Below the pieces are notes generated by a model. It was not told where the DNA came from. It worked only from the letters and a program-made list of their open reading frames with translations, and made no database searches. A program made the translations under genes and the position numbers. From the NCBI RefSeq assembly GCF_019127135.1, contig NZ_JAHOEA010000019.1, positions 1-61,604 on the forward strand: DNA of 61,604 bases, given 5' to 3'. Below are positions 7,644 to 16,426 of the stretch, piece by piece. Numbering within the stretch: position 1 is the first letter of the stretch; every line of letters begins with the position of its first letter. The DNA is from Segatella copri. GTDB lineage: Bacteria; Bacteroidota; Bacteroidia; Bacteroidales; Bacteroidaceae.

Positions 7644-8888
7644 ATGAAACAATTATACACTATCATCTCCCTTCTTTTTCTGTTTACCCATCCTGCATGG
7701 GCGCAGCAGCACGAAATACTCAACCAGCGCATCAGAACCCTACAGGTGGTCGGCGGAACCAACTGGCTATCGCTCCCAGTCTCGTCACTGGGCGGAGAAC
7801 CTATCCACATCGATTTTGACGACATGACGCACGATTATCACCGATACAGATACAAGATTGAACATTGTGATGCAAACTGGAACGTAACTTCTTCGCTCTT
7901 TGAAAGCGACTATATGAGAGGATTCAACGGCAACCAGATTATTGAAGATGTAGAGCAATCCATCAACACCAATCATCCTTATACCCATTATCATCTGGCA
8001 ATTCCCAATGCCGACTGCCAACTTACCATGAGCGGCAACTACAGACTGACGGTTTATGACGACAATGCGGAAAACGAGGAAGAAGGTAAAATGTTTACAG
8101 CCTGCTGGATGATTACAGAGCCTCAGCCATTGGTTAAACTGAAGTTAGAAGCTACTTCTACAACAGATATAGATATCCAGAAGGACCATCAGCAACTGAA
8201 AATGGAACTGGATCACAGCCAGCTGAGAATCACTCATCCCAACCAGCTGAACATCGTAGTGCTTCAGAACGGAAGATGGGACAATGCTGTCATCAACCCT
8301 AAACCCGACTATCTGAGTGCGGGGAAAATGAGTTGGCAGCATGTAAGAGCTTTGATTTTCGATGCGGGCAACGAATACAGAAAGTTTGAATTTCTGGACA
8401 CCGATCATCCAACCATGGGAATAGACGCCATAAATTGGGATGGAAGCGACTATCAGGTTAAAGTAATGACTGACAGCCCTCGCCCCAATTACGTTTACGA
8501 TGAAGCAGCCAAAGGTTCGTTTTATATCCGCAACAGCGACAACGTAGAAAACAACAACACCTGCGAATATGCACAGATTCACTTTACCCTGAAAGCTCCA
8601 AAACTGCCAGGCGATGTTTATCTGAACGCAGATTGGACCTACGGCCGTTTCCTCCCCGAATATCGGATGGAATATGATGAAATGACGAAAACCTATCACA
8701 CACGTCTCTTCATGAAGCAAGGTTATTACAGTTATCAGTATCTCATGAAGATGGAAGACGGAAGCATCAGGCTGCTCCCATCAGAAGGAAATTTCTACCA
8801 GACCCAGAACAAATACAATGTACTGGTTTACTATCGGGCTCAGAGCGACCGCACCGACCGGCTGGTAGGATATGGAGAATTAAAATAA
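7644..8888 (+). CDS. Type IX secretion system plug-like protein (DUF5103 family)
   Basis: A 414-aa secreted protein with a signal peptide (MKQLYTIISLLFLFTHPAWA). The middle carries the pattern RYKIEHCDANWN, then ESDYMRGFNGN and THYHLAIPN, which matches the DUF5103 family. Members include the Plug protein that closes the SprA translocon of the type IX secretion system from the periplasmic side. The start is set at the ATG giving a proper signal peptide rather than the earlier codon at 7569. The orphan T9SS sorting-domain gene near 44.5 kb supports a working system, although no core translocon genes lie in this window. Ends convergent with the TonB receptor gene and shares a terminator with it. 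Confidence 0.8.
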   Translation: MKQLYTIISLLFLFTHPAWAQQHEILNQRIRTLQVVGGTNWLSLPVSSLGGEPIHIDFDDMTHDYHRYRYKIEHCDANWNVTSSLFESDYMRGFNGNQIIEDVEQSINTNHPYTHYHLAIPNADCQLTMSGNYRLTVYDDNAENEEEGKMFTACWMITEPQPLVKLKLEATSTTDIDIQKDHQQLKMELDHSQLRITHPNQLNIVVLQNGRWDNAVINPKPDYLSAGKMSWQHVRALIFDAGNEYRKFEFLDTDHPTMGIDAINWDGSDYQVKVMTDSPRPNYVYDEAAKGSFYIRNSDNVENNNTCEYAQIHFTLKAPKLPGDVYLNADWTYGRFLPEYRMEYDEMTKTYHTRLFMKQGYYSYQYLMKMEDGSIRLLPSEGNFYQTQNKYNVLVYYRAQSDRTDRLVGYGELK

Positions 8889-8912
8889 AGAAAAGAAATC
8901 AGATTAAAAAGA

Positions 8913-8957
8913 AAAAGGAGTTATAGCATTTCAGAATGCCGGAACTCCTTTTCTATT
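8913..8957. terminator. Bidirectional terminator
   Basis: AAAAGGAGTT (8913-8922) pairs with AACTCCTTTT (8943-8952); an inner stem GCATT/AATGC extends it. It lies between two convergent genes and provides a T-run on both strands. Confidence 0.8.
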
Positions 8958-8962
8958 TAATC

Positions 8963-11344
8963 CTAAAAGTGGAATTTCAGATCAACACCACATTGGAAAG
9001 GATTGCCACGCTGGGCAAAATACAGTTTCTTTCCTGTTGCTGCATTATCAACAGCAAAAGTATTGTAATTAGTATCTGTGAGATTCTTACCCCAGATACT
9101 GATGCTCATCTTGCTGAAATCAATATCACAATGCGCACCCATCACGAAATACATCTTCTGGCTATAGGTATTGGCATTATCCCAATAAGTCTTGCCCTGC
9201 GCATTCATATTCAATCCGAAGGTAAACTGTCCCAAATGATAGTCAGCCATGGCTGCTATCGTATGCTGGGGAACATAAGGAACCTTCTTGTCCTTATAAT
9301 TCACAGCCTTATCACCCTCGCCATCAGTATATTCATCAAATACGGCGCGTGTAAAACCATAGTTTACACCCCAATCAAAAGCACCGTCGAAAGCCTGACC
9401 CTTGAGCGCGGCTTCAATACCACAACTGTGACTCTTACCTGCATTAACCATCATTCGGCCAAAGCCATAGGTTCCTGCCATCACTGAGAGTTGCTGATTG
9501 CGAACCTGCATATAGAAGGCACTCAAATCGAAATGAAGACGATGATCAAAAAGATTGAGATGCGTTCCAACCTCATAATTCCATGAGGTTTCCGGCTTAA
9601 AGGCAATAGTCTGGTTCACCCTATCATAATCTTCATCGGTATGAGGAACGTCATAATTGCCTCGCATCGCATGCTGACGGTTAGCATTCAGTTCGGTCTG
9701 CAAGATGTCACTGAACATCTGGATATTATAACCGCCTGCACGATAGCCCTTGCTCACTGTGGCATAAACATTGCTACCCTGCTCATCAAGCTGGTAACTT
9801 AAGCCAAATTTTGGCAGGAGCTGGTTGTAATCATCACCCGTTTTGCGGTCGAGCATTGAACGCAAAGTATAAGTAGCTTCCCTACCCATCACCTTAGCTG
9901 TCATCGCCATATAAGCATAAGTATCGTAATGAATACTTGTATGCATGAAATCGTAACGCAAACCAAGCGTAGCTTTCAGACGGGAAGAAAGATCAAACGT
10001 ACTCTCGTGATAGAGACCCAAATTGCTCTGAGGAGTATGGAACAAACCCGGAGCTCCCATATCTACATTGACAGAAACCCCATTAGCCATTGCCGGAGGC
10101 ATTGCATGCTGCATCTGACTCTGGATAACATTACCGATAGGCTTCGTCAATGCCGAACCGAATTTTACAGGACCATTTGTCTTCAACCACACATGGGAGA
10201 AGAATGCACCCTGGGTAAGATGCCAGAAACCGAAGAAAGGCTGACGGCTCTTAAATGTGAACTCCTGAGTGATAGAATTCTGCAACTGGTCTTGCTGCAA
10301 GCTCAAATAATCTTCAGGAAGATAATCCTGATCCATCTTCATATTGTCATCCAGGAACTGATAGCTGGTAGTAGAAGCAAAATCCCATTTTGCTCCTTCA
10401 TGGCGAAGATTTACACCCGAAAGCAGCATGTTGCGGCGATAAAGCCCAGGGAATGTAGTATTTGGCAATGCAGCCTTGCCACTGTTTAAATCCAGCTGAC
10501 CATAAGGAAATGCATGCTGATAGACAAATTGGTAATTGGCTAGCAAATCCATGCTCCATCCTCTATCAAAACGGAACTTAAGATTAAACTTACCGCCAGC
10601 CTCATCATAATTGTCGGCATAATCGCTGGTTCCTGCACGATGGAAAAATCCCTTCTGTCCATCATAGAAAGCAGCTACCCCTAATGCGATACGAGGTGAA
10701 AGCTTCATATAATGAGCCGCTTCTACATTACGGTAGAAATGAGAGCCCAATCCCAGATTAACGTAGGTGCCCTTGCTATCATAAGCATCGCGTGAATAGA
10801 TGCGCACCAGACCACCTTCAGAATTCTGACCATAGAGTGTTCCCTGTGGACCACGGAGAATATCTATACGGCTGGTCTGATAATGGTGAAGATTGAAAGC
10901 TGCCTTACTCAACACCGGAATTCCGTCAAGATAAATTCCTACAGCCGGACTGTTGATACGGCTTCCAATGCCGCGCACATACATGGCGTTGGTAAAACGC
11001 GATCCATAGTTAGGCATTACGAAGTTAGGAACATAGCAGGAAAGTTCGCGCAAATCGCGAGAACCCAATCGCTGCATCTGATAAGAACCAAAGGAAGTGC
11101 TGCTGAGAGACTGTTGACGAAGACGGAAATTCTCCTTAGGCTGCGAAACAACCACAACTTCATCAATATCATAAACTCGACTGCTATCAGCCAGCAAGCC
11201 GTTAGCGTCTGCAAACTTTTCATTCGTACCCAATGACAGGACAGAGCAAGTAGCCCTTTCGTTATCCGCAGCACTAGCCTGCAACGCTACCGCTGCCAAA
11301 CCAATGCATACGCTCTTTTTACTATAAAATACTATTTTTTTCAT
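8963..11344 (-). CDS. TonB-dependent outer-membrane receptor
   Basis: A 793-aa protein with a signal peptide (MKKIVFYSKKSVCIGLAAVALQASA), a plug domain at about residues 55-175 (VRGIGS, VGIYLDGIPV, ILRGPQGTLYGQNSEGG) and a large barrel ending in FHF. Such receptors import siderophores, cofactors or glycans with TonB energy. It lacks the N-terminal carboxypeptidase-like domain of SusC-type receptors and has no SusD partner nearby, so a small ligand such as a siderophore or vitamin is more likely than a polysaccharide. The frame extends to 11377, but that codon precedes the promoter box at 11353-11360. Confidence 0.9.
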   Translation of the reverse strand: MKKIVFYSKKSVCIGLAAVALQASAADNERATCSVLSLGTNEKFADANGLLADSSRVYDIDEVVVVSQPKENFRLRQQSLSSTSFGSYQMQRLGSRDLRELSCYVPNFVMPNYGSRFTNAMYVRGIGSRINSPAVGIYLDGIPVLSKAAFNLHHYQTSRIDILRGPQGTLYGQNSEGGLVRIYSRDAYDSKGTYVNLGLGSHFYRNVEAAHYMKLSPRIALGVAAFYDGQKGFFHRAGTSDYADNYDEAGGKFNLKFRFDRGWSMDLLANYQFVYQHAFPYGQLDLNSGKAALPNTTFPGLYRRNMLLSGVNLRHEGAKWDFASTTSYQFLDDNMKMDQDYLPEDYLSLQQDQLQNSITQEFTFKSRQPFFGFWHLTQGAFFSHVWLKTNGPVKFGSALTKPIGNVIQSQMQHAMPPAMANGVSVNVDMGAPGLFHTPQSNLGLYHESTFDLSSRLKATLGLRYDFMHTSIHYDTYAYMAMTAKVMGREATYTLRSMLDRKTGDDYNQLLPKFGLSYQLDEQGSNVYATVSKGYRAGGYNIQMFSDILQTELNANRQHAMRGNYDVPHTDEDYDRVNQTIAFKPETSWNYEVGTHLNLFDHRLHFDLSAFYMQVRNQQLSVMAGTYGFGRMMVNAGKSHSCGIEAALKGQAFDGAFDWGVNYGFTRAVFDEYTDGEGDKAVNYKDKKVPYVPQHTIAAMADYHLGQFTFGLNMNAQGKTYWDNANTYSQKMYFVMGAHCDIDFSKMSISIWGKNLTDTNYNTFAVDNAATGKKLYFAQRGNPFQCGVDLKFHF

Positions 11345-11352
11345 AACGGGTG

Positions 11353-11360
11353 CAAAGGTA
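11353..11360 (-). promoter_or_regulatory. -7 box for the TonB-dependent receptor gene
   Basis: The minus strand reads TACCTTTG here, matching TAnnTTTG. Transcription would begin at about 11347, only a few bases before the ATG at 11344, implying an almost leaderless mRNA. No good -33 TTG is at the standard distance. Confidence 0.55.
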
Positions 11361-11386
11361 CATATTTTTTCCTGCACCCCCTATCC

Positions 11387-12313
11387 TTATTTATGAGGAA
11401 ACAGATAAGCCCGTATGGCAAACCATATATAGGCTACTAGCAGTAAATAACCTATATAATATAAGGTAGTAACACTGAAAATGATGTAATCAATGGCGCA
11501 AACACCCACTAAACCACCCAGATACAGAACTGCATCACCTGCCGGCAAACGGTGTTTCACCTCATCAACACAAGCCAGTCCTACTATCAGTATCGCCCAG
11601 ACTGTAGCCAGGAAAAAGCCCAATATAGGCGGTACGGCAAAAGGATTGAGCGTAGGATGAAAATAAAAATGACGCCATACTTCTGGCAAAAACAGCTGAA
11701 TGGTTGCATAGAAGGTTGCTGATATCGAAACAATAAGCACCAACGCTGTTGGATATGGGGAATCTATATCATTGAAGTGAACCAGTTTACCATTGCTATG
11801 GAATATCCTGCGAACGGTATAGGCTACAGCTATGATGATAATGATAACCAGGAAGATGAGCAAGTGAGTATTGCTGAAGGTCATGATGAACTCTGAAATA
11901 GGATCATCGGGCACAACCTTCGGCAGCAGACGGGACTCACGGGTCCAGCCAAACTGATTATCTTCTGTAGCCAACTGCACCCAAACTGAATCTACAGAAT
12001 CCTGAGGAACCATACGGATATCCGTAACCACCAGCAGGCGGTTCTTTCGGACGGCGAAGGAGTCGATAGGCAAATTGCTCAAAAACTCTTCAGGCTGTTG
12101 TGCAATCAATTCCAGGGAATCCTTGAATACCAGAAAATTGAATTTGTTGGTATAATGATGGGTGGTAGAAAACGAAATGGAATCGAGTTGTTTATTACTG
12201 TACTCTACCATAGCTGCATGCATCTGGTGATGAGCACGGCGATGATAACAACTGCTGAACATCAAGAGGATGCCCAGCATACAAAGAATCTGTATCGTCC
12301 ATTTCTTTTTCAT
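11387..12313 (-). CDS. Multi-pass membrane lipoprotein of unknown function
   Basis: A 308-aa protein starting with a lipoprotein-type signal (cysteine in LLMFSSC). Residues about 95-125 (VWVQLATEDNQFGWTRESRLLP) have the look of an SH3-like or SH3b strand region; this is followed by about five transmembrane helices in the C-terminal half. No catalytic motif is recognised. The ATG directly follows the stop of the upstream U32 gene, so the two are surely co-transcribed and probably coupled, third gene of the metA operon. Role unknown; combination of lipid anchor, SH3-like module and helices suggests a sensor or scaffold, which is inference. Confidence 0.75.
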   Translation of the reverse strand: MKKKWTIQILCMLGILLMFSSCYHRRAHHQMHAAMVEYSNKQLDSISFSTTHHYTNKFNFLVFKDSLELIAQQPEEFLSNLPIDSFAVRKNRLLVVTDIRMVPQDSVDSVWVQLATEDNQFGWTRESRLLPKVVPDDPISEFIMTFSNTHLLIFLVIIIIIAVAYTVRRIFHSNGKLVHFNDIDSPYPTALVLIVSISATFYATIQLFLPEVWRHFYFHPTLNPFAVPPILGFFLATVWAILIVGLACVDEVKHRLPAGDAVLYLGGLVGVCAIDYIIFSVTTLYYIGYLLLVAYIWFAIRAYLFPHK

Positions 12314-14377
12314 TTATTTCTCACTATATAAGTTCATCTGACATTCATTGCATGCAAACTCCAGACGGAAACGGCGACCGTCACCCAACTGCAGGAAGAG
12401 AGGTTCTCTCCAGGATGGCTTCTTGCCTCCACGCTTTACACAGTAGCCCAACGAATAACGGATACAATGGCGGCACTGCATCAGGAGCGATTCTCCCTTT
12501 TCGTTGGTATACTTAGGTTGCATACTTCGGTTTGCCTTGTCTTTTTCTATATTCTCATCATATTCTTCCTGGGTCTTAGCATCCCATGCAGAAGGAATAT
12601 TCTTACCCAACTCAAATGCCGGAACTACTTGCGACAGGCCATGAATCTGATAAAAATCTCTTGCATCATAGTTAGCTATATTATAGAGGTATCCCCATTT
12701 TCCGTATTCCGGCTGCCAAGTCAATTCCTCTTTCGTAAGTCGGTGTTCACCAGGCTGACTGAATCCAAAACCATTGTTGAACAAGGTTCTATCCCATCCA
12801 CCCCACAACGACTTATCAAGCTGTTTCTGATTTGCCTTGGTAAGTTCATCTATCAATTCACGCCGGATAGCAGTGAGAATACTGTTCGGAACAAAGTATG
12901 TTTCCATTCCCTTCAGAAGTTCTACCTGGTAAGCTTCGTAAATCGTATCGCCCAGTTTGCTCATCTGAGCCTTTATATTTTCGCCCTGCGGGCGTTTCGC
13001 CTTTTCGAGCTTCAACTCTTTAAACACCTCAGCCACCTGATAAATCATGCCACCATCAGCCTCTTTCGTCTTCATGATGTTGACAACTGCCTTTACACCC
13101 TGTGGCTCTTTCCTGAACTCATTGCCCATCACAGGCTCCATTGCTATGACAATATAGATTTTACGTTCAGCAGACTTACGAGCCAGCAAAGCCTCGAAAG
13201 CCCGATCGTTATTACGATAAAGAGCCATGCCCGGACGCAAGTGTTCAGGCATTCCAAACGGATAGAGGCGATTACCCTCTACTCTGTTCACACGAAAGCC
13301 TTCCAACTCACGGTCATCATTGATAAAACACAATCCATCGCCATTTTTGAAACTGGCTACTGTGGCTACGTTGAAAGAGATGTTGCCACGTATCTCCTTA
13401 ACCTTACCCACAAACTCGCCGATAGCTTTCGGTGTATCGAAAGAAGCAATATCCGGCTGTCGCCCATTCAGAAAATAATGGGTAAAGCCACGATTGAAAG
13501 TCTTCTTCAGATTAGGTGTAAAATTGTATTCAACATGTCCCACCGATGCACGGCGATACTTGCGCGGTTCTGCTTTTACGATTGCATCGAGTTGACTGCT
13601 ATAGGCTGCCACCACATTCTTGACGTAGTTGATATCTTTTAATCTTCCTTCTATCTTGAACGAAGTAGCTCCAGCATCAGCAAGATCCTTAAGATGATCA
13701 AGCTGACAAAGATCCTTGAGCGACAACAGATAACGCTGATGTTCAATCTCCTGACCATTGGAATCGAGCAGATCAAACTTCATACGACAGAACTGTGCAC
13801 ATTCTCCACGATTGGCAGAGCGCCCGAAACACTTCTCAGAAGCATAACATACACCCGAATAGCTTACGCAGAGCGCTCCATGTACAAAGACCTCTATTTC
13901 TCTATCAGGAATCGCCTGATGTATTGCCTTGATTTCATCGAGCGAAAGCTCACGAGCCAGAACGATACGTTTGAAACCTAATGTGGTAAGCCAATACGCC
14001 TTTTTTGGAGTTCTTACATCACACTGGGTACTGGAATGCAATTCTCTGCTCCACAAATTCTGCGCTCTCACCTCAGTAAGCACACCCATATCCTGCAGCA
14101 AAAGTGCATCAACACCAATCTCATCAAGTTGCTGGATCATCTTAAGCGTATCCAACATCTCATCCTGATAGATGATTGTATTCACAGTAACGTGAACCTT
14201 TGCTCCAAACTGATGAGCATAATCACACAACTGTCTGATATCTTCCAGCGAATTGCCTGCTGCTGCTCGTGCCCCAAAACGAGGTGCACCTATATATACG
14301 GCATCTGCACCATGATCTATGGCTGCAATACCACATTCCAAGTTCTTGGCAGGCGCCAATAATTCTAATGTTTGCAT
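12314..14377 (-). CDS. Peptidase U32 family protein, RlhA-like
   Basis: A 687-aa cytoplasmic protein. N-terminal TIM-barrel-like region begins ELLAPAKNLECGIAAIDHGADAVYIG. The U32 signature with four conserved cysteines is at about residues 165-195 (HGALCVSYSGVCYASEKCFG, then RGECAQFCR). The C-terminus carries further cysteine pairs (CRHCIRYSLGYC and CNEC). Despite the family name, characterised relatives YdcP/RlhA and TrhP are prephenate-dependent hydroxylases acting on 23S rRNA and tRNA with an iron-sulfur centre. The length is closer to RlhA (about 650 aa) than to TrhP (about 450 aa). Middle gene of the metA operon; exact RNA target is not determined by sequence. Confidence 0.85.
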   Translation of the reverse strand: MQTLELLAPAKNLECGIAAIDHGADAVYIGAPRFGARAAAGNSLEDIRQLCDYAHQFGAKVHVTVNTIIYQDEMLDTLKMIQQLDEIGVDALLLQDMGVLTEVRAQNLWSRELHSSTQCDVRTPKKAYWLTTLGFKRIVLARELSLDEIKAIHQAIPDREIEVFVHGALCVSYSGVCYASEKCFGRSANRGECAQFCRMKFDLLDSNGQEIEHQRYLLSLKDLCQLDHLKDLADAGATSFKIEGRLKDINYVKNVVAAYSSQLDAIVKAEPRKYRRASVGHVEYNFTPNLKKTFNRGFTHYFLNGRQPDIASFDTPKAIGEFVGKVKEIRGNISFNVATVASFKNGDGLCFINDDRELEGFRVNRVEGNRLYPFGMPEHLRPGMALYRNNDRAFEALLARKSAERKIYIVIAMEPVMGNEFRKEPQGVKAVVNIMKTKEADGGMIYQVAEVFKELKLEKAKRPQGENIKAQMSKLGDTIYEAYQVELLKGMETYFVPNSILTAIRRELIDELTKANQKQLDKSLWGGWDRTLFNNGFGFSQPGEHRLTKEELTWQPEYGKWGYLYNIANYDARDFYQIHGLSQVVPAFELGKNIPSAWDAKTQEEYDENIEKDKANRSMQPKYTNEKGESLLMQCRHCIRYSLGYCVKRGGKKPSWREPLFLQLGDGRRFRLEFACNECQMNLYSEK

Positions 14378-14413
14378 AAGAAATCTGTCTCTAAATCACC
14401 CGACTCCTTCAAA

Positions 14414-15331
14414 TTAACTGATTTCGTCAATATTGTAAGGAGTCTCCTGATAAACATAATAGTTGATCCAATTACTGTAGAAGAGGTTGGCATGAGCGCG
14501 CCATGTAACTAGAGGTTCCTCGTTCGGATCGTCATGATAATAATAATTCTTTGGCAGTTCTACATCATCACGCTTACCCATATCACGCTTATATTCCTTA
14601 TCCAGCGTGTTTGGCGCATACTCAAGATGACCCGTTACAAAGAATTCGCGGCCGTTTCTAGCCATCACAATGCTGACACCGCTTTCAGGCGATTCGGCAA
14701 TGATGTCAAGTCCTGGTACTTTTTCAATATCCTCACGTCTTACCTCTGTATGGCGACTATGAGGCATATTAAAGATGTCATCGAAACCGCGGAAGATTGG
14801 CTGAGACAAATCGAGAGGCTTCTGTTTAAAAATACCAAACATCTTCTTCTCTAAATGATACTTAGGAACACCATAGAAATGATAAAGACCAGCCTGAGCA
14901 CCCCAGCAGATATAGAGTGTTGAAGTAACATGGGTACGGGCCCAATCAAAAATCTCTTTGATTTCAGGCCAATATTCTACCTCCTCATAAGCCATCGTTT
15001 CGATAGGAGCACCGGTAACTATCATTCCGTCAAACTTCTGTTTGGAAAGTTCCTGAAAATCCTTGTAGAACATCATCATGTGTTCTATTGGAGTATTCTT
15101 TGGCGTGTGACTTTTCAGCTTCATGAAATAAACCTCTATCTGAAGAGGAGTATTCGACAGAAGACGAACGAGATCTGTCTCGGTCGTAATCTTGAGGGGC
15201 ATCAAATTGAGCACACAGATTTTTAACGGACGAATCTCCTGTTTATGCGCACGACTTTCGTCCATCACGAATATATTCTCATGCTTCAGCAGTTCGATAG
15301 CTGGAAGCTTATCTGGTAATCTTAACGGCAT
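14414..15331 (-). CDS. metA: Homoserine O-acyltransferase, predicted acetyl-CoA specific
   Basis: First committed step of methionine synthesis: acylation of homoserine. The 305-aa protein aligns without gaps in numbering to MetA: catalytic Cys142 in ICWGAQAGL and His235 and Glu237 in TGHLEYAP. Residue 111 is Glu (GAPIETMAYEEV), the residue known to specify acetyl-CoA; glycine here specifies succinyl-CoA. So the product is probably O-acetylhomoserine even though many annotations say succinyltransferase. First gene of a leftward operon with the U32 protein (36-nt gap). Its own -7 box lies at 15362-15369 and an AAGAAAGGAAT purine-rich leader precedes the ATG. Confidence 0.93.
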   Translation of the reverse strand: MPLRLPDKLPAIELLKHENIFVMDESRAHKQEIRPLKICVLNLMPLKITTETDLVRLLSNTPLQIEVYFMKLKSHTPKNTPIEHMMMFYKDFQELSKQKFDGMIVTGAPIETMAYEEVEYWPEIKEIFDWARTHVTSTLYICWGAQAGLYHFYGVPKYHLEKKMFGIFKQKPLDLSQPIFRGFDDIFNMPHSRHTEVRREDIEKVPGLDIIAESPESGVSIVMARNGREFFVTGHLEYAPNTLDKEYKRDMGKRDDVELPKNYYYHDDPNEEPLVTWRAHANLFYSNWINYYVYQETPYNIDEIS

Positions 15332-15361
15332 TTATTTTATTCCTTTCTTAAAATTTTTCTG

Positions 15362-15369
15362 CAAAGTTA
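15362..15369 (-). promoter_or_regulatory. -7 box of the metA operon
   Basis: The minus strand reads TAACTTTG. Leader would be about 25 nt; there is no room for a SAM riboswitch. The -33 element is weak. Confidence 0.55.
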
Positions 15370-15535
15370 CACAATTTCAGCGAAGATAACGAAAGAAGAA
15401 ACATTTTTTTGAGAAATATAAATAAATTAATGTGGAAAAGCAAAAGAAATCTTTCTCTTTGAAAAGGATTGTTAAAGATAAATGCGAATATTAACCTATC
15501 AATCCGTTTTTAATCAAAAAAAAACAAAAAGTTTT
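15370..15535. other. AT-rich divergent intergenic stretch, no gene seen
   Basis: Between the metA and kdsB promoters. No ORF with a supported start, RNA gene or terminator is apparent. Confidence 0.5.
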
Positions 15536-15566
15536 TTGGTGAATACAAAATAAAGTTGTACTTTTG
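15536..15566 (+). promoter_or_regulatory. kdsB-tilS-GH25 operon promoter
   Basis: TTG at 15536-15538, 20 nt, TACTTTTG at 15559-15566. An imperfect 10-bp inverted repeat, AAAGTTGTAC (15552-15561) and GTGCAACTTT (15578-15587), overlaps the -7 box and start site, reminiscent of the arrangement at the tRNA-Ser promoter. Confidence 0.7.
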
Positions 15567-15648
15567 CGTCTGCGGAAGTGCAACTTTTTTATTTGAAGTT
15601 AAACGAGCCGCATGAATGAATAGTAAACAGGTTTAAATATAGAAGATT

Positions 15649-16392
15649 ATGAAATTTATAGGAATTATTCCAGCAAGATACGCATCAACACGTTTCCCGG
15701 GAAAACCACTTGCCATGTTAGGTGGCAAGCCAGTGATACAGCATGTTTATGAGAAAGTAGCAGCTTGTCTAGAAGCAGCCTATGTTGCAACAGATGATGA
15801 GCGAATTTTCAAAGCAGTAGAAGCATTTGGCGGTAAAGCTGTTATGACGCGCAAGGATCATAAGAGCGGTACTGACCGCATTGAAGAAGCTATAGAAAAA
15901 ATTGGTGGAGACTGGGATGTTATTGTCAATATTCAAGGCGATGAACCTTTTGTTGCCAAGAGTCAACTGGAAACCATCTGCCAGTGTTTTGATGACCCAA
16001 CAACCCAAATTGCGACTTTAGGAAAGGCTTTTACCAGTATGGAAGCTGTTAAAAATCCTAACAGTCCAAAGATAGTAGTAGACAATCAAGGCTTTGCTAT
16101 GTATTTCTCTCGCAGCATCATTCCATACGTAAGAGGAAAAGAAGAGGAAGAGTGGCTCAAAAGTTTTCCTTATCTGAAACATTTGGGCATCTATGCTTAT
16201 CGCAAAGAAGTTTTAAAAGAGGTAACTCAGCTACCACAAAGCTCACTGGAAATAGCAGAGAGCCTGGAACAGCTTCGATGGCTACAGAATGGCTACAAGA
16301 TAAAAGTTGGTACTACAGATGTAGAAACTGTAGGCATCGACACGCCAGAAGATTTGCAGCGGGCAGAAGATTTTTTGAAAAACGGAAAGTAA
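15649..16392 (+). CDS. kdsB: 3-deoxy-manno-octulosonate cytidylyltransferase
   Basis: Activates Kdo with CTP to CMP-Kdo for lipopolysaccharide inner-core synthesis. The 247-aa protein begins with the family signature IIPARYASTRFPGKPL and contains the substrate-loop region KDHKSGTDRIEEA and NIQGDEPFV. Length is typical. First gene of a likely operon: tilS begins 35 nt downstream. Identification is firm and shows a diderm organism with Kdo-containing lipid A. Confidence 0.96.
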   Translation: MKFIGIIPARYASTRFPGKPLAMLGGKPVIQHVYEKVAACLEAAYVATDDERIFKAVEAFGGKAVMTRKDHKSGTDRIEEAIEKIGGDWDVIVNIQGDEPFVAKSQLETICQCFDDPTTQIATLGKAFTSMEAVKNPNSPKIVVDNQGFAMYFSRSIIPYVRGKEEEEWLKSFPYLKHLGIYAYRKEVLKEVTQLPQSSLEIAESLEQLRWLQNGYKIKVGTTDVETVGIDTPEDLQRAEDFLKNGK

Positions 16393-16426
16393 TAAGAAGC
16401 ATCATATACTTTTAAAGTTTCGCAGA

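Noticed and set aside
12467..13642. A 391-codon frame on the plus strand
   Set aside because: Antisense to the U32-family gene; no start signal or recognisable protein.
15332..15365. SAM riboswitch before metA
   Set aside because: The leader is only about 25 nt, too short for any SAM class.
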